Assembly (NCBI RefSeq): GCF_029892485.1
Contig: NZ_JARXVG010000002.1
Coordinates: forward strand, 434,001-498,000
Reading direction: 5' to 3'
DNA length: 64,000 nt
Source: Variovorax boronicumulans
GTDB lineage: Bacteria; Pseudomonadota; Gammaproteobacteria; Burkholderiales; Burkholderiaceae_C
The first letter of the stretch is position 1; each line of letters opens with the position of its first letter. Shown here piece by piece: positions 34,957 to 43,069 of this stretch. Under the pieces are notes generated by a model. It was not told the DNA's origin. It searched no databases and saw only the letters and a list, made by a program, of their open reading frames with translations. A program made the translations under genes and the position numbers.

Positions 34957-35964
34957 CTATGCCCCGGCACCCTTGCCGGTGCCGTGCAGGAACTCCGCCT
35001 CCCATCGGCCGGCTTCGATCATTCCGCGCGCCTCTTCGACCAGCGCTTCCATCACGACCCGGGTGGCCGGGTCGGGCTCGGCGGCCGACGGCGTTGCGAG
35101 GGAATAGGTCCGCATCATCTCGGGCTGCACGATCCGTGCGACCAGCCATGGGGGGCCGCTGAGCGGCCCGTCGGACAGCGCGCAGGCCGGTGAAAAAGTG
35201 AACCCGGCGCCCGCGAGATAGAGCGAGCGGATCACGCGCGCGGAGTCGTGCTCATGCGCGATGTTCAGCTCCACGCCGAGCTCGGCCGCCGCCGTCTCCA
35301 CATGCTGGCGGATGCTGAAGCGCCGCGACTGCAGCACCAGCGGCAGCCGGGCGGCGCTGGCGAACGGAAGTTGCAGCCGCCCGGAGCCGGCCGACTTGCG
35401 CCGGCCCTTCCCGGAGGTCGCCTGGGCCAGCGCGGTCACCTCGCCCGTCGCGTCATGGCCGCAGATGAACATCGCCTCGCGCGCGAAACGGCGCACCTCG
35501 AAGCCGTCGAGGCTCGGTGTGTCCACGAGGATGCCGATGTCCGCGCGGCGATCGACCATCGCCTTGCGCACCATCAGGCTCAGCTCGTCGATGACGAAGA
35601 CGCGAATCCGCGGATGCGAATGCTTCAGGCGCGCGAGAACCGGCCCCAGAAGCAGCGAGGCCAGCAGGAAGGGCACGGCCACGGTGACCGATCCTTCGGG
35701 CCCCTGCGGCCCGCGCTGCAGCCGCTCGCGCATGGCGGCCGCATCGGACAAGAGCCGGCGTGCGTCCTGGTACAGCTGCAGCCCGGCGGCCGTCGGGGTG
35801 ACGCCGGCGTGGGAGCGCTCCAGGAGCTGCGTGCCCAGCTCGGCTTCGAGCTTCTTGACCTGGGCCGTCAGCGCGGGCTGGGCGACATACAGCGAGACCG
35901 CCGCGCGGGACAGGCTGCCGGCTTCCAGCACCGCGATGAAGTAGCGAAGTGATCTCAGATCCAT
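34957..35964 (-). CDS. LysR family transcriptional regulator
   Basis: 335 residues. Helix-turn-helix at the N-terminus (MDLRSLRYFIAVLEAGSLSR, AAVSLYVAQPALTAQVKKLE). The substrate-binding domain contains an unusual basic, Gly/Ser/Lys-rich insertion (ATSGKGRRKSAGSGR, about residues 182-196). It is 136 bases upstream of the acyl-CoA ligase on the same strand, which makes that operon the likely target. It also lies just downstream of the beta-lactamase, but not in the divergent ampR-type arrangement. Confidence 0.92.
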   Translation of the reverse strand: MDLRSLRYFIAVLEAGSLSRAAVSLYVAQPALTAQVKKLEAELGTQLLERSHAGVTPTAAGLQLYQDARRLLSDAAAMRERLQRGPQGPEGSVTVAVPFLLASLLLGPVLARLKHSHPRIRVFVIDELSLMVRKAMVDRRADIGILVDTPSLDGFEVRRFAREAMFICGHDATGEVTALAQATSGKGRRKSAGSGRLQLPFASAARLPLVLQSRRFSIRQHVETAAAELGVELNIAHEHDSARVIRSLYLAGAGFTFSPACALSDGPLSGPPWLVARIVQPEMMRTYSLATPSAAEPDPATRVVMEALVEEARGMIEAGRWEAEFLHGTGKGAGA

Positions 35965-36039
35965 GGAGGGCGGGCCGCGCGGGCCCCTCGAAGTCGGGGC
36001 GGCTATTGTGAGGTGCGATGAGCGGTGCGGTGAGCGGAC

Positions 36040-36927
36040 TCAGCCCGCCAGCGCCGCGACCGCGATGCGCGTCGCCGACGCCACGACATCGTTGCGCCCC
36101 TTCGCCTCTTTCTCCGGAAACGTCAGGTAGACGGCCAGCACCAGCGGCGCACCGGCCGGCGGCCACAGCACGCCGACGTCGTTCGTGCTGCCGTAGGAAC
36201 CGGAGCCGGTCTTGTCGCCCACCTTCCAGCCCGCAGGCACGCCGGCCAGGAAGCGTTCGGTGCTGGTGGTGTTGCCCAGCAGCCAGGTCTTGAGCTGCTC
36301 CCGCTGCGAGGTGCCCAGCGCGTTGCCCAGCACCAGCCGTTCGACGCTGGCCGCCATCGCCGCGGGCGTGGTGGTGTCGCGCAGGTCGCCGGGGATGGCG
36401 GTGTTGAGTTCGGTCTCCCAGCGGTCGAGCCGGAAGACATCGTCGCCGGAAGAACGCGCGAAGGCCGTCACCGCGGGCGGGCCGCCCAGGATCCTGATCA
36501 GCAGGTTGGCCGCGCCGTTGTCGCTGTACTGGACGGTGGCGGCGCACAGTTCGGCCACTGTCATGCCCGTCGCGATGTTCTTCTCGGCGATGGGCGAATA
36601 GGAGACCAGGTCGCCCTTGCTGTAGGTGATGCGCCGCGCGAGCAGGTCGCCCTCCTTCGCGCTGCGCTCGAGGACGGCCGCGGCCAGCATGAGCTTGAAG
36701 GTGCTGCAGAACGGAAAGCGCTCGTCCGCGCGATGCTGAACGCGCGCACCGGTGGCCGTGTTGAAGCCGACGACGCCGAGCCGGCCGCCCGATGCGCTTT
36801 CGAGGGCGGCGAGCTGCGCCGACGCATCCTGCTGCGCGCCCTTGGCGGGCCACGCGGTGCAGGCGCTCGCAAGCGGGAGGATGGAAACGGCGAGCAACAG
36901 GGTGCGGCGATGGACGAGAGGATTCAT
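36040..36927 (-). CDS. bla: Class A beta-lactamase
   Basis: 295-residue precursor. All class A motifs are present at a constant offset of five from Ambler numbering: S75-T-F-K78 (S70xxK), S135-D-N137 (SDN130), E171 in RWETELN (E166) and K239-T-G (KTG234). The N-terminus has paired arginines ([10 protein letters not shown]) and a weak lipobox-like LASAC at C23, so export by Tat and lipidation are both possible. C74 (Ambler 69) is present, as in PenA-, L2- and KPC-like enzymes, but Ambler 238 is Gly, so the KPC disulfide is absent. It hydrolyses penicillins and probably early cephalosporins; the spectrum cannot be read from sequence. Confidence 0.95.
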   Translation of the reverse strand: MNPLVHRRTLLLAVSILPLASACTAWPAKGAQQDASAQLAALESASGGRLGVVGFNTATGARVQHRADERFPFCSTFKLMLAAAVLERSAKEGDLLARRITYSKGDLVSYSPIAEKNIATGMTVAELCAATVQYSDNGAANLLIRILGGPPAVTAFARSSGDDVFRLDRWETELNTAIPGDLRDTTTPAAMAASVERLVLGNALGTSQREQLKTWLLGNTTSTERFLAGVPAGWKVGDKTGSGSYGSTNDVGVLWPPAGAPLVLAVYLTFPEKEAKGRNDVVASATRIAVAALAG

Positions 36928-37079
36928 GGGTTGTCAGGCGAGTGGTGGATGGAACGAGCCCTGATCGTAGGAGCGCCATCGTGCAGGCCCAAGCGCGCGA
37001 CGGCCCGTCGGCGTCTCGCCTGTATCGGGTGTAACGGCAGTGCACTGCGACGCCCTCTTGCCTGCGGCATGATCCCGAC

Positions 37080-37823
37080 ATGGAGAACACCCGCCCTCAC
37101 CCCCTCGTCATCGTCAAGCTCGGAGACACCCATGCGGTGCTGCGCGAGCGCCGTGGCGATTTCGAGAACTGGATCGCCGCCGGCCTCGATTCGCAGACCC
37201 TGCCGATCGTCGTGATCGATCCGCGCCGCGGCGACATGCTGCCCGCGCCTGACAGCATCGCGGGCGCGGTGCTCACCGGCTCGCACGCGATGGTCTCGCA
37301 CCGCGAACCCTGGAGCGAGCGCACCGCCGAATGGCTTGCGCAACTCGTGGCGCACAACACGCCGGTGCTGGGCATCTGCTACGGGCACCAACTGCTGGCG
37401 CATGCGCTCGGCGGCGAGGCGGGCGACCATCCGCAAGGCATCGAGATCGGCACGGTGACCGTCGCGCTCGACGAAGCCGCCGCCACCGACCCGCTGCTGC
37501 GCGACCTGCCACCAGAATTCCCGGCCCATGTGGTGCACCTGCAAAGCGCGCTGCGCCTGCCCGAAGGCGCGGTGCGGCTGGCGGGCAATGCGCACGAACC
37601 CGTGCAGGCCTTCCGCGTCGGCGAGAGCGCCTGGGGCGTGCAGTTCCACCCCGAATTCGATGCCGAGACGATGCGCGGCTACATCCACATGCTGGCCGAC
37701 AACCTGAAGGCCGGTGGCGCCGACCCCGCCGCGCTGCGCGAAAGCGTCGGCGACACCGACACGGCTGCCGCGCTGCTCGGGCGCTTTGCCCGGATCGCGG
37801 AGGCACGGCAAGTGCCGGCCTGA
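37080..37823 (+). CDS. Class I glutamine amidotransferase (GMP synthase-like)
   Basis: 247 residues. The amidotransferase triad is C100 in VLGICYGHQLLAHALGG, H190 and E192 in WGVQFHPEFDAE. It lacks a synthetase domain, so it is a stand-alone GATase; relatives include gamma-glutamyl-polyamine or peptide hydrolases and YfeJ-like proteins. It is divergent from the beta-lactamase gene (152 bases apart). Substrate unknown. Confidence 0.9.
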   Translation: MENTRPHPLVIVKLGDTHAVLRERRGDFENWIAAGLDSQTLPIVVIDPRRGDMLPAPDSIAGAVLTGSHAMVSHREPWSERTAEWLAQLVAHNTPVLGICYGHQLLAHALGGEAGDHPQGIEIGTVTVALDEAAATDPLLRDLPPEFPAHVVHLQSALRLPEGAVRLAGNAHEPVQAFRVGESAWGVQFHPEFDAETMRGYIHMLADNLKAGGADPAALRESVGDTDTAAALLGRFARIAEARQVPA

Positions 37824-37830
37824 CTCCCAA

Positions 37831-37849
37831 AGGCGCCGCGCGGGCGCCT
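37831..37849. terminator. Hairpin after the amidotransferase gene
   Basis: AGGCGCC and GGCGCCT form a perfect 7-bp stem eight bases past the stop codon. There is no T-run, so it may stabilise the 3' end or act with Rho rather than be a classic intrinsic terminator. Confidence 0.35.
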
Positions 37850-37932
37850 GCACGGAGTCGGAGCGCGACTACAAAGCGCGGCCCGCGCTTGGGTTAAGGT
37901 GCGTTCCATTCGTCGATTTCGAAGCGCCCTTC

Positions 37933-38571
37933 ATGACCACCCCCTCCCCCGCACCGGCCCGCAAGCATTTCTCGATGATCCGCGGCTTCCACCTGGCCGA
38001 CGTGTTCACGCTCGGCAACGCGGCCTGCGGCGTCGGCGGGGTGTTTCTCGCGATGGCCTACATGGCGAGCCACTCGCTCGCGCAGTTTCTCTGGGCGGCG
38101 GCGCTCGCGCCGGCGGCTTTCATCTTCGACGTGTTCGACGGCCGCATTGCGCGCTGGCGCCAGACGCATTCGGCGCTCGGGCGCGAACTTGACTCGCTGG
38201 CCGACGTGATCTCGTTCGGCGTCGCCCCCGCCGCACTGGCCTTCGCGGCCGGCCTGGACGGCGGATGGGACTGCCTCATCCTCATCTACTTCGTGTGCTG
38301 CGGCGTGAGCCGGCTCGCGCGCTACAACGTCACGGCCGAGGCGCTGTCCGAAGGCGCGGACAAGGTGAAGTATTTCGAAGGCACGCCGATCCCGACCAGC
38401 GTGGTGCTGGTGGGCGTGCTGGCCTGGGCCGCATGGCAGGGCCGCATCGGCGAGGCCGTCTGGGGCGGAGCCTGGACCATCGGCCCGTGGATGCTGCATC
38501 CGCTCGCGCTGCTGTTCGCACTCTCGGGCACGCTGATGGTCAGCAAGACCCTGCGCATTCCCAAGTTCTGA
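37933..38571 (+). CDS. pssA: CDP-diacylglycerol-serine O-phosphatidyltransferase
   Basis: 212 residues. The CDP-alcohol phosphatidyltransferase signature DG-x2-AR-x8-G-x3-D-x3-D is exact: DGRIARWRQTHSALGRELD followed by SLAD. Five to six transmembrane helices. The N-terminal SMIRGFHLADVFTLGNAACG and the order of helices fit the membrane-type PssA (type II), which makes phosphatidylserine, precursor of phosphatidylethanolamine. The neighbours are unrelated. Confidence 0.88.
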   Translation: MTTPSPAPARKHFSMIRGFHLADVFTLGNAACGVGGVFLAMAYMASHSLAQFLWAAALAPAAFIFDVFDGRIARWRQTHSALGRELDSLADVISFGVAPAALAFAAGLDGGWDCLILIYFVCCGVSRLARYNVTAEALSEGADKVKYFEGTPIPTSVVLVGVLAWAAWQGRIGEAVWGGAWTIGPWMLHPLALLFALSGTLMVSKTLRIPKF

Positions 38572-38600
38572 CCCCCGTCAAGGCACAAGGAGACACGCCC

Positions 38601-39182
38601 ATGGCCATGAAGCTGTATTTCGACCCGCAAAGCCGCTCGCAGGTCGCCAAGTGGATGCTCGACGAAGCCGGCGCCGACTACGAGATCGTGCCCACCCTCA
38701 CCAAGGACAAGGCGCACAAGCGCCCGGAGTACCTGAAGATCAACCCGGCCGGCAAGCTGCCCGCATTGGTCGACGGCCGCACGCGCATCTTCGAGAACGC
38801 GGCCATCTGCATGTACATCGCCGAGAAGTTTCCCGGCAAGCGGCTCGCGCCTCATATCGGCACGCCCGAGCGTGGCCGCTACCTGTCGCTGATGGTCTAT
38901 TCGACCGCGCAGCTCGAGCCCTCGATGGGCGACAGCCTGATGAAGGTCCGCAGCAACAACAGCGCGCGCGGCTGGACCAATTTCGAAGAGGCCAAGGACG
39001 CGGTCGAACGCGAACTCGGCTACGGCCCGCACCTCTTTGGCAAGCAGTTCACCGCGGCCGACGTGATGATCGGCTCATGCCTCATCTGGCACCGCGCCTT
39101 CGGCGGCAAGCTGAACCGCCCGAAGCTGGACGCCTACATCGACCGCCTGCAGGCGCGCCCCAAGGGCATGAAGTTCGGCTGA
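38601..39182 (+). CDS. Glutathione S-transferase
   Basis: 193 residues, with an AAGGAG site before ATG 38601. The N-terminal thioredoxin-like domain has LKINPAGKLPALVDGRTRIFENAAICMYIA (cis-Pro and the glutathione-binding E-N/S region). The C-terminal helical domain contains LFGKQFTAADVMIGSCLIW, the usual GST N-capping box. The catalytic residue in the first loop is probably S14 or S16 (FDPQSRSQVAKW). It conjugates or reduces small electrophiles; the substrate is unknown. Confidence 0.92.
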   Translation: MAMKLYFDPQSRSQVAKWMLDEAGADYEIVPTLTKDKAHKRPEYLKINPAGKLPALVDGRTRIFENAAICMYIAEKFPGKRLAPHIGTPERGRYLSLMVYSTAQLEPSMGDSLMKVRSNNSARGWTNFEEAKDAVERELGYGPHLFGKQFTAADVMIGSCLIWHRAFGGKLNRPKLDAYIDRLQARPKGMKFG

Positions 39183-39197
39183 AGCAGGCATCGACCC

Positions 39198-39842
39198 ATG
39201 TCACAAGCCACCTCTTCCCCGCACACGGCCGCCGGAGGCCTGGACCAGCTGGTGCGCATGGCCGCAACGCAGCCGCTCGCGCCGGATTGCGACCACTTCT
39301 ATTTCCTGCGCCATGGCCAGACCGGGCGCAATGCGCTGCGCATCTTCCAGGCGGTCGATGAACCATTGAGCGAGCTCGGCCTGCAGCAGGCCGCGCATGC
39401 GGCCGAGCTGCTGGCGGGCGAGCCGATCCGCACCATCGTCTGCAGCGACGCACGCCGCGCCTTCGACACCGCCCACACGGTCGGTGCCGCGCTGCGCCTG
39501 GTGCCCACGGCGCAGGCCGAACTGCGCGAGCGCAACTTCGGCGCGCTGATCGGCACCTCGTCCGCCAACATCGACTGGGCCTGCGAGCCCGAGGGCGGCG
39601 AGACGCTCACGCAGTTCGTCGCCCGCAAGCGCGCCGCGCTCGATGCGGCCCTGAAGCAGCCCGCGCCGGTGCTGGTGGTGGCGCACGGCGGCACGCTGTA
39701 CGCGCTGGCCGCGCTGCTGGGCGTGCCCATCGACGTCACCGTGCTCGGCAACGCGCAGCCATTGCGTTTTTCGCGCAGCGGCCCCACATGGGCCGTGACG
39801 CCGCTGTTGCGGCATGCAGGCGGCGAGGCAGCCCTGGCATAG
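39198..39842 (+). CDS. Histidine phosphatase family protein
   Basis: 214 residues. The phosphoglycerate-mutase-like active site is FYFLRHGQTGRNALR (R38-H39-G40), with the second histidine in VVAHGGTL and the acid in ELRERNFG. Members hydrolyse phosphate esters through a phosphohistidine. The N-terminal 30 residues are an extra, low-complexity segment. It lies 15 bases after the GST gene and is co-directional, then 45 bases before cbpA. Confidence 0.9.
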   Translation: MSQATSSPHTAAGGLDQLVRMAATQPLAPDCDHFYFLRHGQTGRNALRIFQAVDEPLSELGLQQAAHAAELLAGEPIRTIVCSDARRAFDTAHTVGAALRLVPTAQAELRERNFGALIGTSSANIDWACEPEGGETLTQFVARKRAALDAALKQPAPVLVVAHGGTLYALAALLGVPIDVTVLGNAQPLRFSRSGPTWAVTPLLRHAGGEAALA

Positions 39843-39887
39843 CCGGGCCGCCCGGTACGCCGTCCAACGAAACCACCCACCGACACC

Positions 39888-40850
39888 ATGGAATTCAAGG
39901 ACTACTACAGCGCACTGGGCATCGAACGCACCGCGTCCGACGACGAGGTGCGCAAGGCCTACCGCAAGCTCGCCCGCAAATACCACCCCGACGTCAGCAA
40001 GGAGCCCGACGCCGAGAAGCGCATGCGCGAGATCAACGAGGCCAAGGACGTGCTGGGCGACAAGGAAAAGCGCGCGTCCTACGACGCGCTGGCGGATCGC
40101 GTCGCGCGCGGCGGCAGCCCCGAGGGCGACTTCCAGCCGCCGCCGGGATGGGACTCGGGCTTCGAGTTCCACCGCGGCCCGCGCCAGGGCCCGGCCGACC
40201 ATGCGGACTTCAGCGAGTTCTTCTCGTCGATGTTCGGCGAGGCCGAGCGGCGCGGGGCCGCGCGGCAGAACTACCGCGCGCGCGGCGAAGACCATCACGC
40301 GGCCATCGAGATTGCCATCGAAGACGCGCTCAACGGCGCCGAGCGCGAGATCACGCTGCGCGCGCAGACCGTCGATGCGCAAGGCCACCCACAGTGGGAG
40401 AACCGCACGCTCAGCGTGAAGATCCCGCCGGGCGTGCACCCGGGCCAGTTCATCCGCCTCGCGGGGCAAGGCATGCCCGGCCATGGCGGCGAGCCGGCCG
40501 GCGACCTGTACCTCGAAGTGCGCATCGCACCGCACAAGCTCTACCGCGTGGAAGAGCGCGACATCTACATGACGCTGCCCGTCACGCCCACCGAGGCCGC
40601 GCTGGGCGCGCAGGTGCAGGTGCCTACACCGGGCGGCGGCGTGGTCGAGGTCACGGTGCCGCGCAATGCGCGCGGCGGCATGAAGCTGCGACTGAAGGGC
40701 CGCGGCCTCAAGGGCAAGACGCCCGGCGACCTGTACCTGCTGATCGAGATCGCGCTGCCGCCGGCCGACAGCGACGCCGTGCGCGCCGCCTACGAGCAGC
40801 TCGCGCAGGCGGCTTCTTCGTTCAACCCGCGCCAGCACCTGGGAGTCTGA
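39888..40850 (+). CDS. cbpA: Curved-DNA-binding protein CbpA / DnaJ-class co-chaperone
   Basis: 320 residues. J-domain at 1-70 with HPD at 33-35 (KYHPDVSKEP). A Gly/Phe/Pro linker with EFFSSMFGEAE follows, then two DnaJ C-terminal beta domains (IPPGVHPGQFIRLAGQG; VPTPGGGVVEVTVPRNARGG). No zinc-finger cysteines, so it is CbpA-type rather than DnaJ. It stimulates DnaK and binds curved DNA. It is followed two bases later by the cbpM-like gene. Confidence 0.94.
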   Translation: MEFKDYYSALGIERTASDDEVRKAYRKLARKYHPDVSKEPDAEKRMREINEAKDVLGDKEKRASYDALADRVARGGSPEGDFQPPPGWDSGFEFHRGPRQGPADHADFSEFFSSMFGEAERRGAARQNYRARGEDHHAAIEIAIEDALNGAEREITLRAQTVDAQGHPQWENRTLSVKIPPGVHPGQFIRLAGQGMPGHGGEPAGDLYLEVRIAPHKLYRVEERDIYMTLPVTPTEAALGAQVQVPTPGGGVVEVTVPRNARGGMKLRLKGRGLKGKTPGDLYLLIEIALPPADSDAVRAAYEQLAQAASSFNPRQHLGV

Positions 40851-40852
40851 GC

Positions 40853-41170
40853 ATGGCGACTGTTTCCGTCACAACCGCAACCGCGATCAGCGCCTCGCAA
40901 CCGCTCGCGCTGAACGAACTGGCCCACGCCGTGGGCGCCGACGCCGCCTGGGTGGTGCAACTGGTCGAGGTCGGCATCGTGCAGGTCACCACGGCCGACG
41001 CGCCGCCCGAGCGCTGGCAGTTCTCCAGCACCGACCTGCAGTGCGCGCTGGAGGCCCGCCGGCTCGAACGCGACTTCGGCGTGGGCCTCGATGCCGCCGC
41101 GCTGATCCTCGACCTGCAGCACGAGGTACGGCGGCTCAAGGCCGTGCTGCAGGCGCACGGCGTGCGCTGA
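40853..41170 (+). CDS. cbpM: CbpM-like chaperone modulator
   Basis: 105 residues, helical, with a MerR-like N-terminal segment (LALNELAHAVGADAAWVVQLVEVGIV) and a C-terminal RLERDFGVGLDAAALILDLQ helix. This matches the small CbpM proteins that bind the CbpA J-domain and inhibit it. The gene follows cbpA with a 2-base gap, the standard arrangement. The sequence is divergent from E. coli CbpM, so the name rests partly on context. Confidence 0.85.
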   Translation: MATVSVTTATAISASQPLALNELAHAVGADAAWVVQLVEVGIVQVTTADAPPERWQFSSTDLQCALEARRLERDFGVGLDAAALILDLQHEVRRLKAVLQAHGVR

Positions 41171-41194
41171 GCGCAGGCTCCCGGAGCGCCCCGC

Positions 41195-42931
41195 TTATTG
41201 CATCTGCTGCAGGTTGCCGATGCGCACCAGCATCTCGGTGAACATCTGCAGGTCGGCCTCGAGGTCGGGCACTTCCTTGTATTCCTTGGCGTTGTGCCCC
41301 GTGTATTTCTTGCCGGGCATGCCGGGGCCGAAGCTGATCGCGTTGGGCATCTGCTTGGCCGTGGTGGCGCCCGCCGCGGACACGGGCTTGGCCTCGAGCC
41401 CGGTGGTGTCGCCGTAGATGTTGAGCAATGTCGAGAGCCACTGGCCCGAGGGGTCGCGCGCCATCCAGTTGCCCTGGTCGTACTTGATCTCGACCTTGGC
41501 CTTGTTCGCCGCGGCCCATTCGTTGATCTTCGCTTCCACCTGCGCCTTCAGCTCGTCGGGCGTGCGGCCGCGCGGCATGCGCGTGTTGACCGCCATGACC
41601 AGCCGGCCATCGGCGCCGGTGCGGATCAGGTTGGGCGAAAACGTCAACGGGCCCATGAAGTCGTCCTTGTAGCCCACGCCCATCTTCTCGCCGAGATAGC
41701 CGGTGCCGTAGAGCGCATCGATGTACTTGATGGCCTTCAGGAACTGGTTGTCGGCCAGCGCGATGCCCGACTCCTGCAGGAACAGGCCCAGGCGCGGCAG
41801 CGGGTTCACGCCGTTCTGGGGTTCCGAGCCGTGGGCCGAAGTGCCGGTGACCTTGATGTCGACGCTGTCCGCGCCGCGCGTGACGGCGATCGCGAACTTG
41901 CCCTGCGGCTCGTACTTCTGCAGGAAGGCGGGCTTCGCGGCTTCGAGCTTCGCGAGCGCGGCCGCGAGGTCGCCGCCCTTGAGCGTGGCGGTGGCAGTCT
42001 GCGAGATCGCATTGACCGCGGCGGCCGCGCCCATGTCGGTAATCGCGGTCACGGTGCCATCGGTTTTTTCCGCGGGGAAGAACACGCTCAGCGAGCCCGC
42101 GCCCTTCTCGGCCACGACCGCCGGGTAGCCGCTGTCGAGCACGATGTTGTATTCGGGCAGCTTGGTCTTGCCGCGGTAGTACTCCATGGCATCGCCGCCG
42201 GTTTCCTCGGTGGTCTCGATCATCAGGCGCATGGTGCGCTGGATCGGGAGGCCGCTTTCCTTCACTGTTTTCATGGCGTAGAGCACGGCCGCGATGGAGC
42301 CCTTGTCGTCGATGGTGCCGCGGCCGTAGAGGCGGTCGCCCACGCGCTTGAGCGTGAAAGGATCGAGCTTCGTGCCATCGTCGAGCACCCATTCGGAGAG
42401 CACCGCGGGCACCACGTCCGAATGCGTGAGGATGCCGAACTCCTCGCTGCCCTTGCCCTTCAGGCTCACCTCGAAGATGCGGTTGTCGACGTTGCGGTAA
42501 GCCAGGCCGAAATCCTTCGCCATCTTCTCGACCAGCTTGCCGAAATCGATGATCGTCGGGTTCTCGTGCGGCGGAATCTGCACGTTGCGCGCCGTCGGCA
42601 GCGCCACCATGGTGCCCAGGCTCGCGATCACCGCCTTCTGGTTGTGCAGGCGGTTGTAGAGGCCAAGCAGCCGCGCGATGTTGGTGAGGTCGTCGCCGGC
42701 CAGCGGCGCCTTCTTGCGGTAGGCGGCCACGGCGGGCTTCAACTCGGGATTGGCCTTCTCGGCCTGGGCGAGAAAGGCATTGAAACTGGCGGCGGGCTTG
42801 CCGCCTTGCCAGGCCGCGGCCAACTGGTCGAGCGCGGGTTTCTTGAGCGTTTCTGCAAAGGCCGGTGCGGTGAGGCCTGCTGCCATCAAGCCCATGGTAA
42901 GGACCGACAACGAGACGCGAAATTGCTGCAT
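41195..42931 (-). CDS. Secreted M20 family metallopeptidase (copy 1)
   Basis: 578 residues with a signal peptide ending TAPAFAE. M20 metal ligands can be placed: ILTHSDVVP (His, Asp), GRGTIDDKG (bridging Asp), ETTEETGG (catalytic and metal Glu), NIVLDSGYP (Asp) and TGHNAKEYKEVPD (His). The lid/dimerisation domain lies between about residues 290 and 430. These are di-zinc dipeptidases or carboxypeptidases, here in the periplasm. It is a near duplicate of the upstream gene at 43070. The ATG at 42931 (MQQFRVSLS) gives the signal peptide; frames further upstream do not. Confidence 0.93.
   Translation of the reverse strand: MQQFRVSLSVLTMGLMAAGLTAPAFAETLKKPALDQLAAAWQGGKPAASFNAFLAQAEKANPELKPAVAAYRKKAPLAGDDLTNIARLLGLYNRLHNQKAVIASLGTMVALPTARNVQIPPHENPTIIDFGKLVEKMAKDFGLAYRNVDNRIFEVSLKGKGSEEFGILTHSDVVPAVLSEWVLDDGTKLDPFTLKRVGDRLYGRGTIDDKGSIAAVLYAMKTVKESGLPIQRTMRLMIETTEETGGDAMEYYRGKTKLPEYNIVLDSGYPAVVAEKGAGSLSVFFPAEKTDGTVTAITDMGAAAAVNAISQTATATLKGGDLAAALAKLEAAKPAFLQKYEPQGKFAIAVTRGADSVDIKVTGTSAHGSEPQNGVNPLPRLGLFLQESGIALADNQFLKAIKYIDALYGTGYLGEKMGVGYKDDFMGPLTFSPNLIRTGADGRLVMAVNTRMPRGRTPDELKAQVEAKINEWAAANKAKVEIKYDQGNWMARDPSGQWLSTLLNIYGDTTGLEAKPVSAAGATTAKQMPNAISFGPGMPGKKYTGHNAKEYKEVPDLEADLQMFTEMLVRIGNLQQMQ
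41199..41250. repeat. 52-base exact direct repeat, copy A (3' end of M20 copy 1)
   Basis: Identical over 52 bases to 43074-43125, at the 3' ends of the two M20 genes. The match continues imperfectly through both genes. It shows recent duplication or gene conversion. Confidence 0.9.
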
Positions 42932-43069
42932 GAAGGTGACTCCCTGTTCACGAAAAATGGAGCCTTCGACGATAACCCGGGCCATGCTTGCGGCATGCCG
43001 CATCGCGCTACGAAGAAACGTAGCGGATGAGGCGCAAGGTGCAGCTTTAGGTTTGCAGACCGTGTGCCA

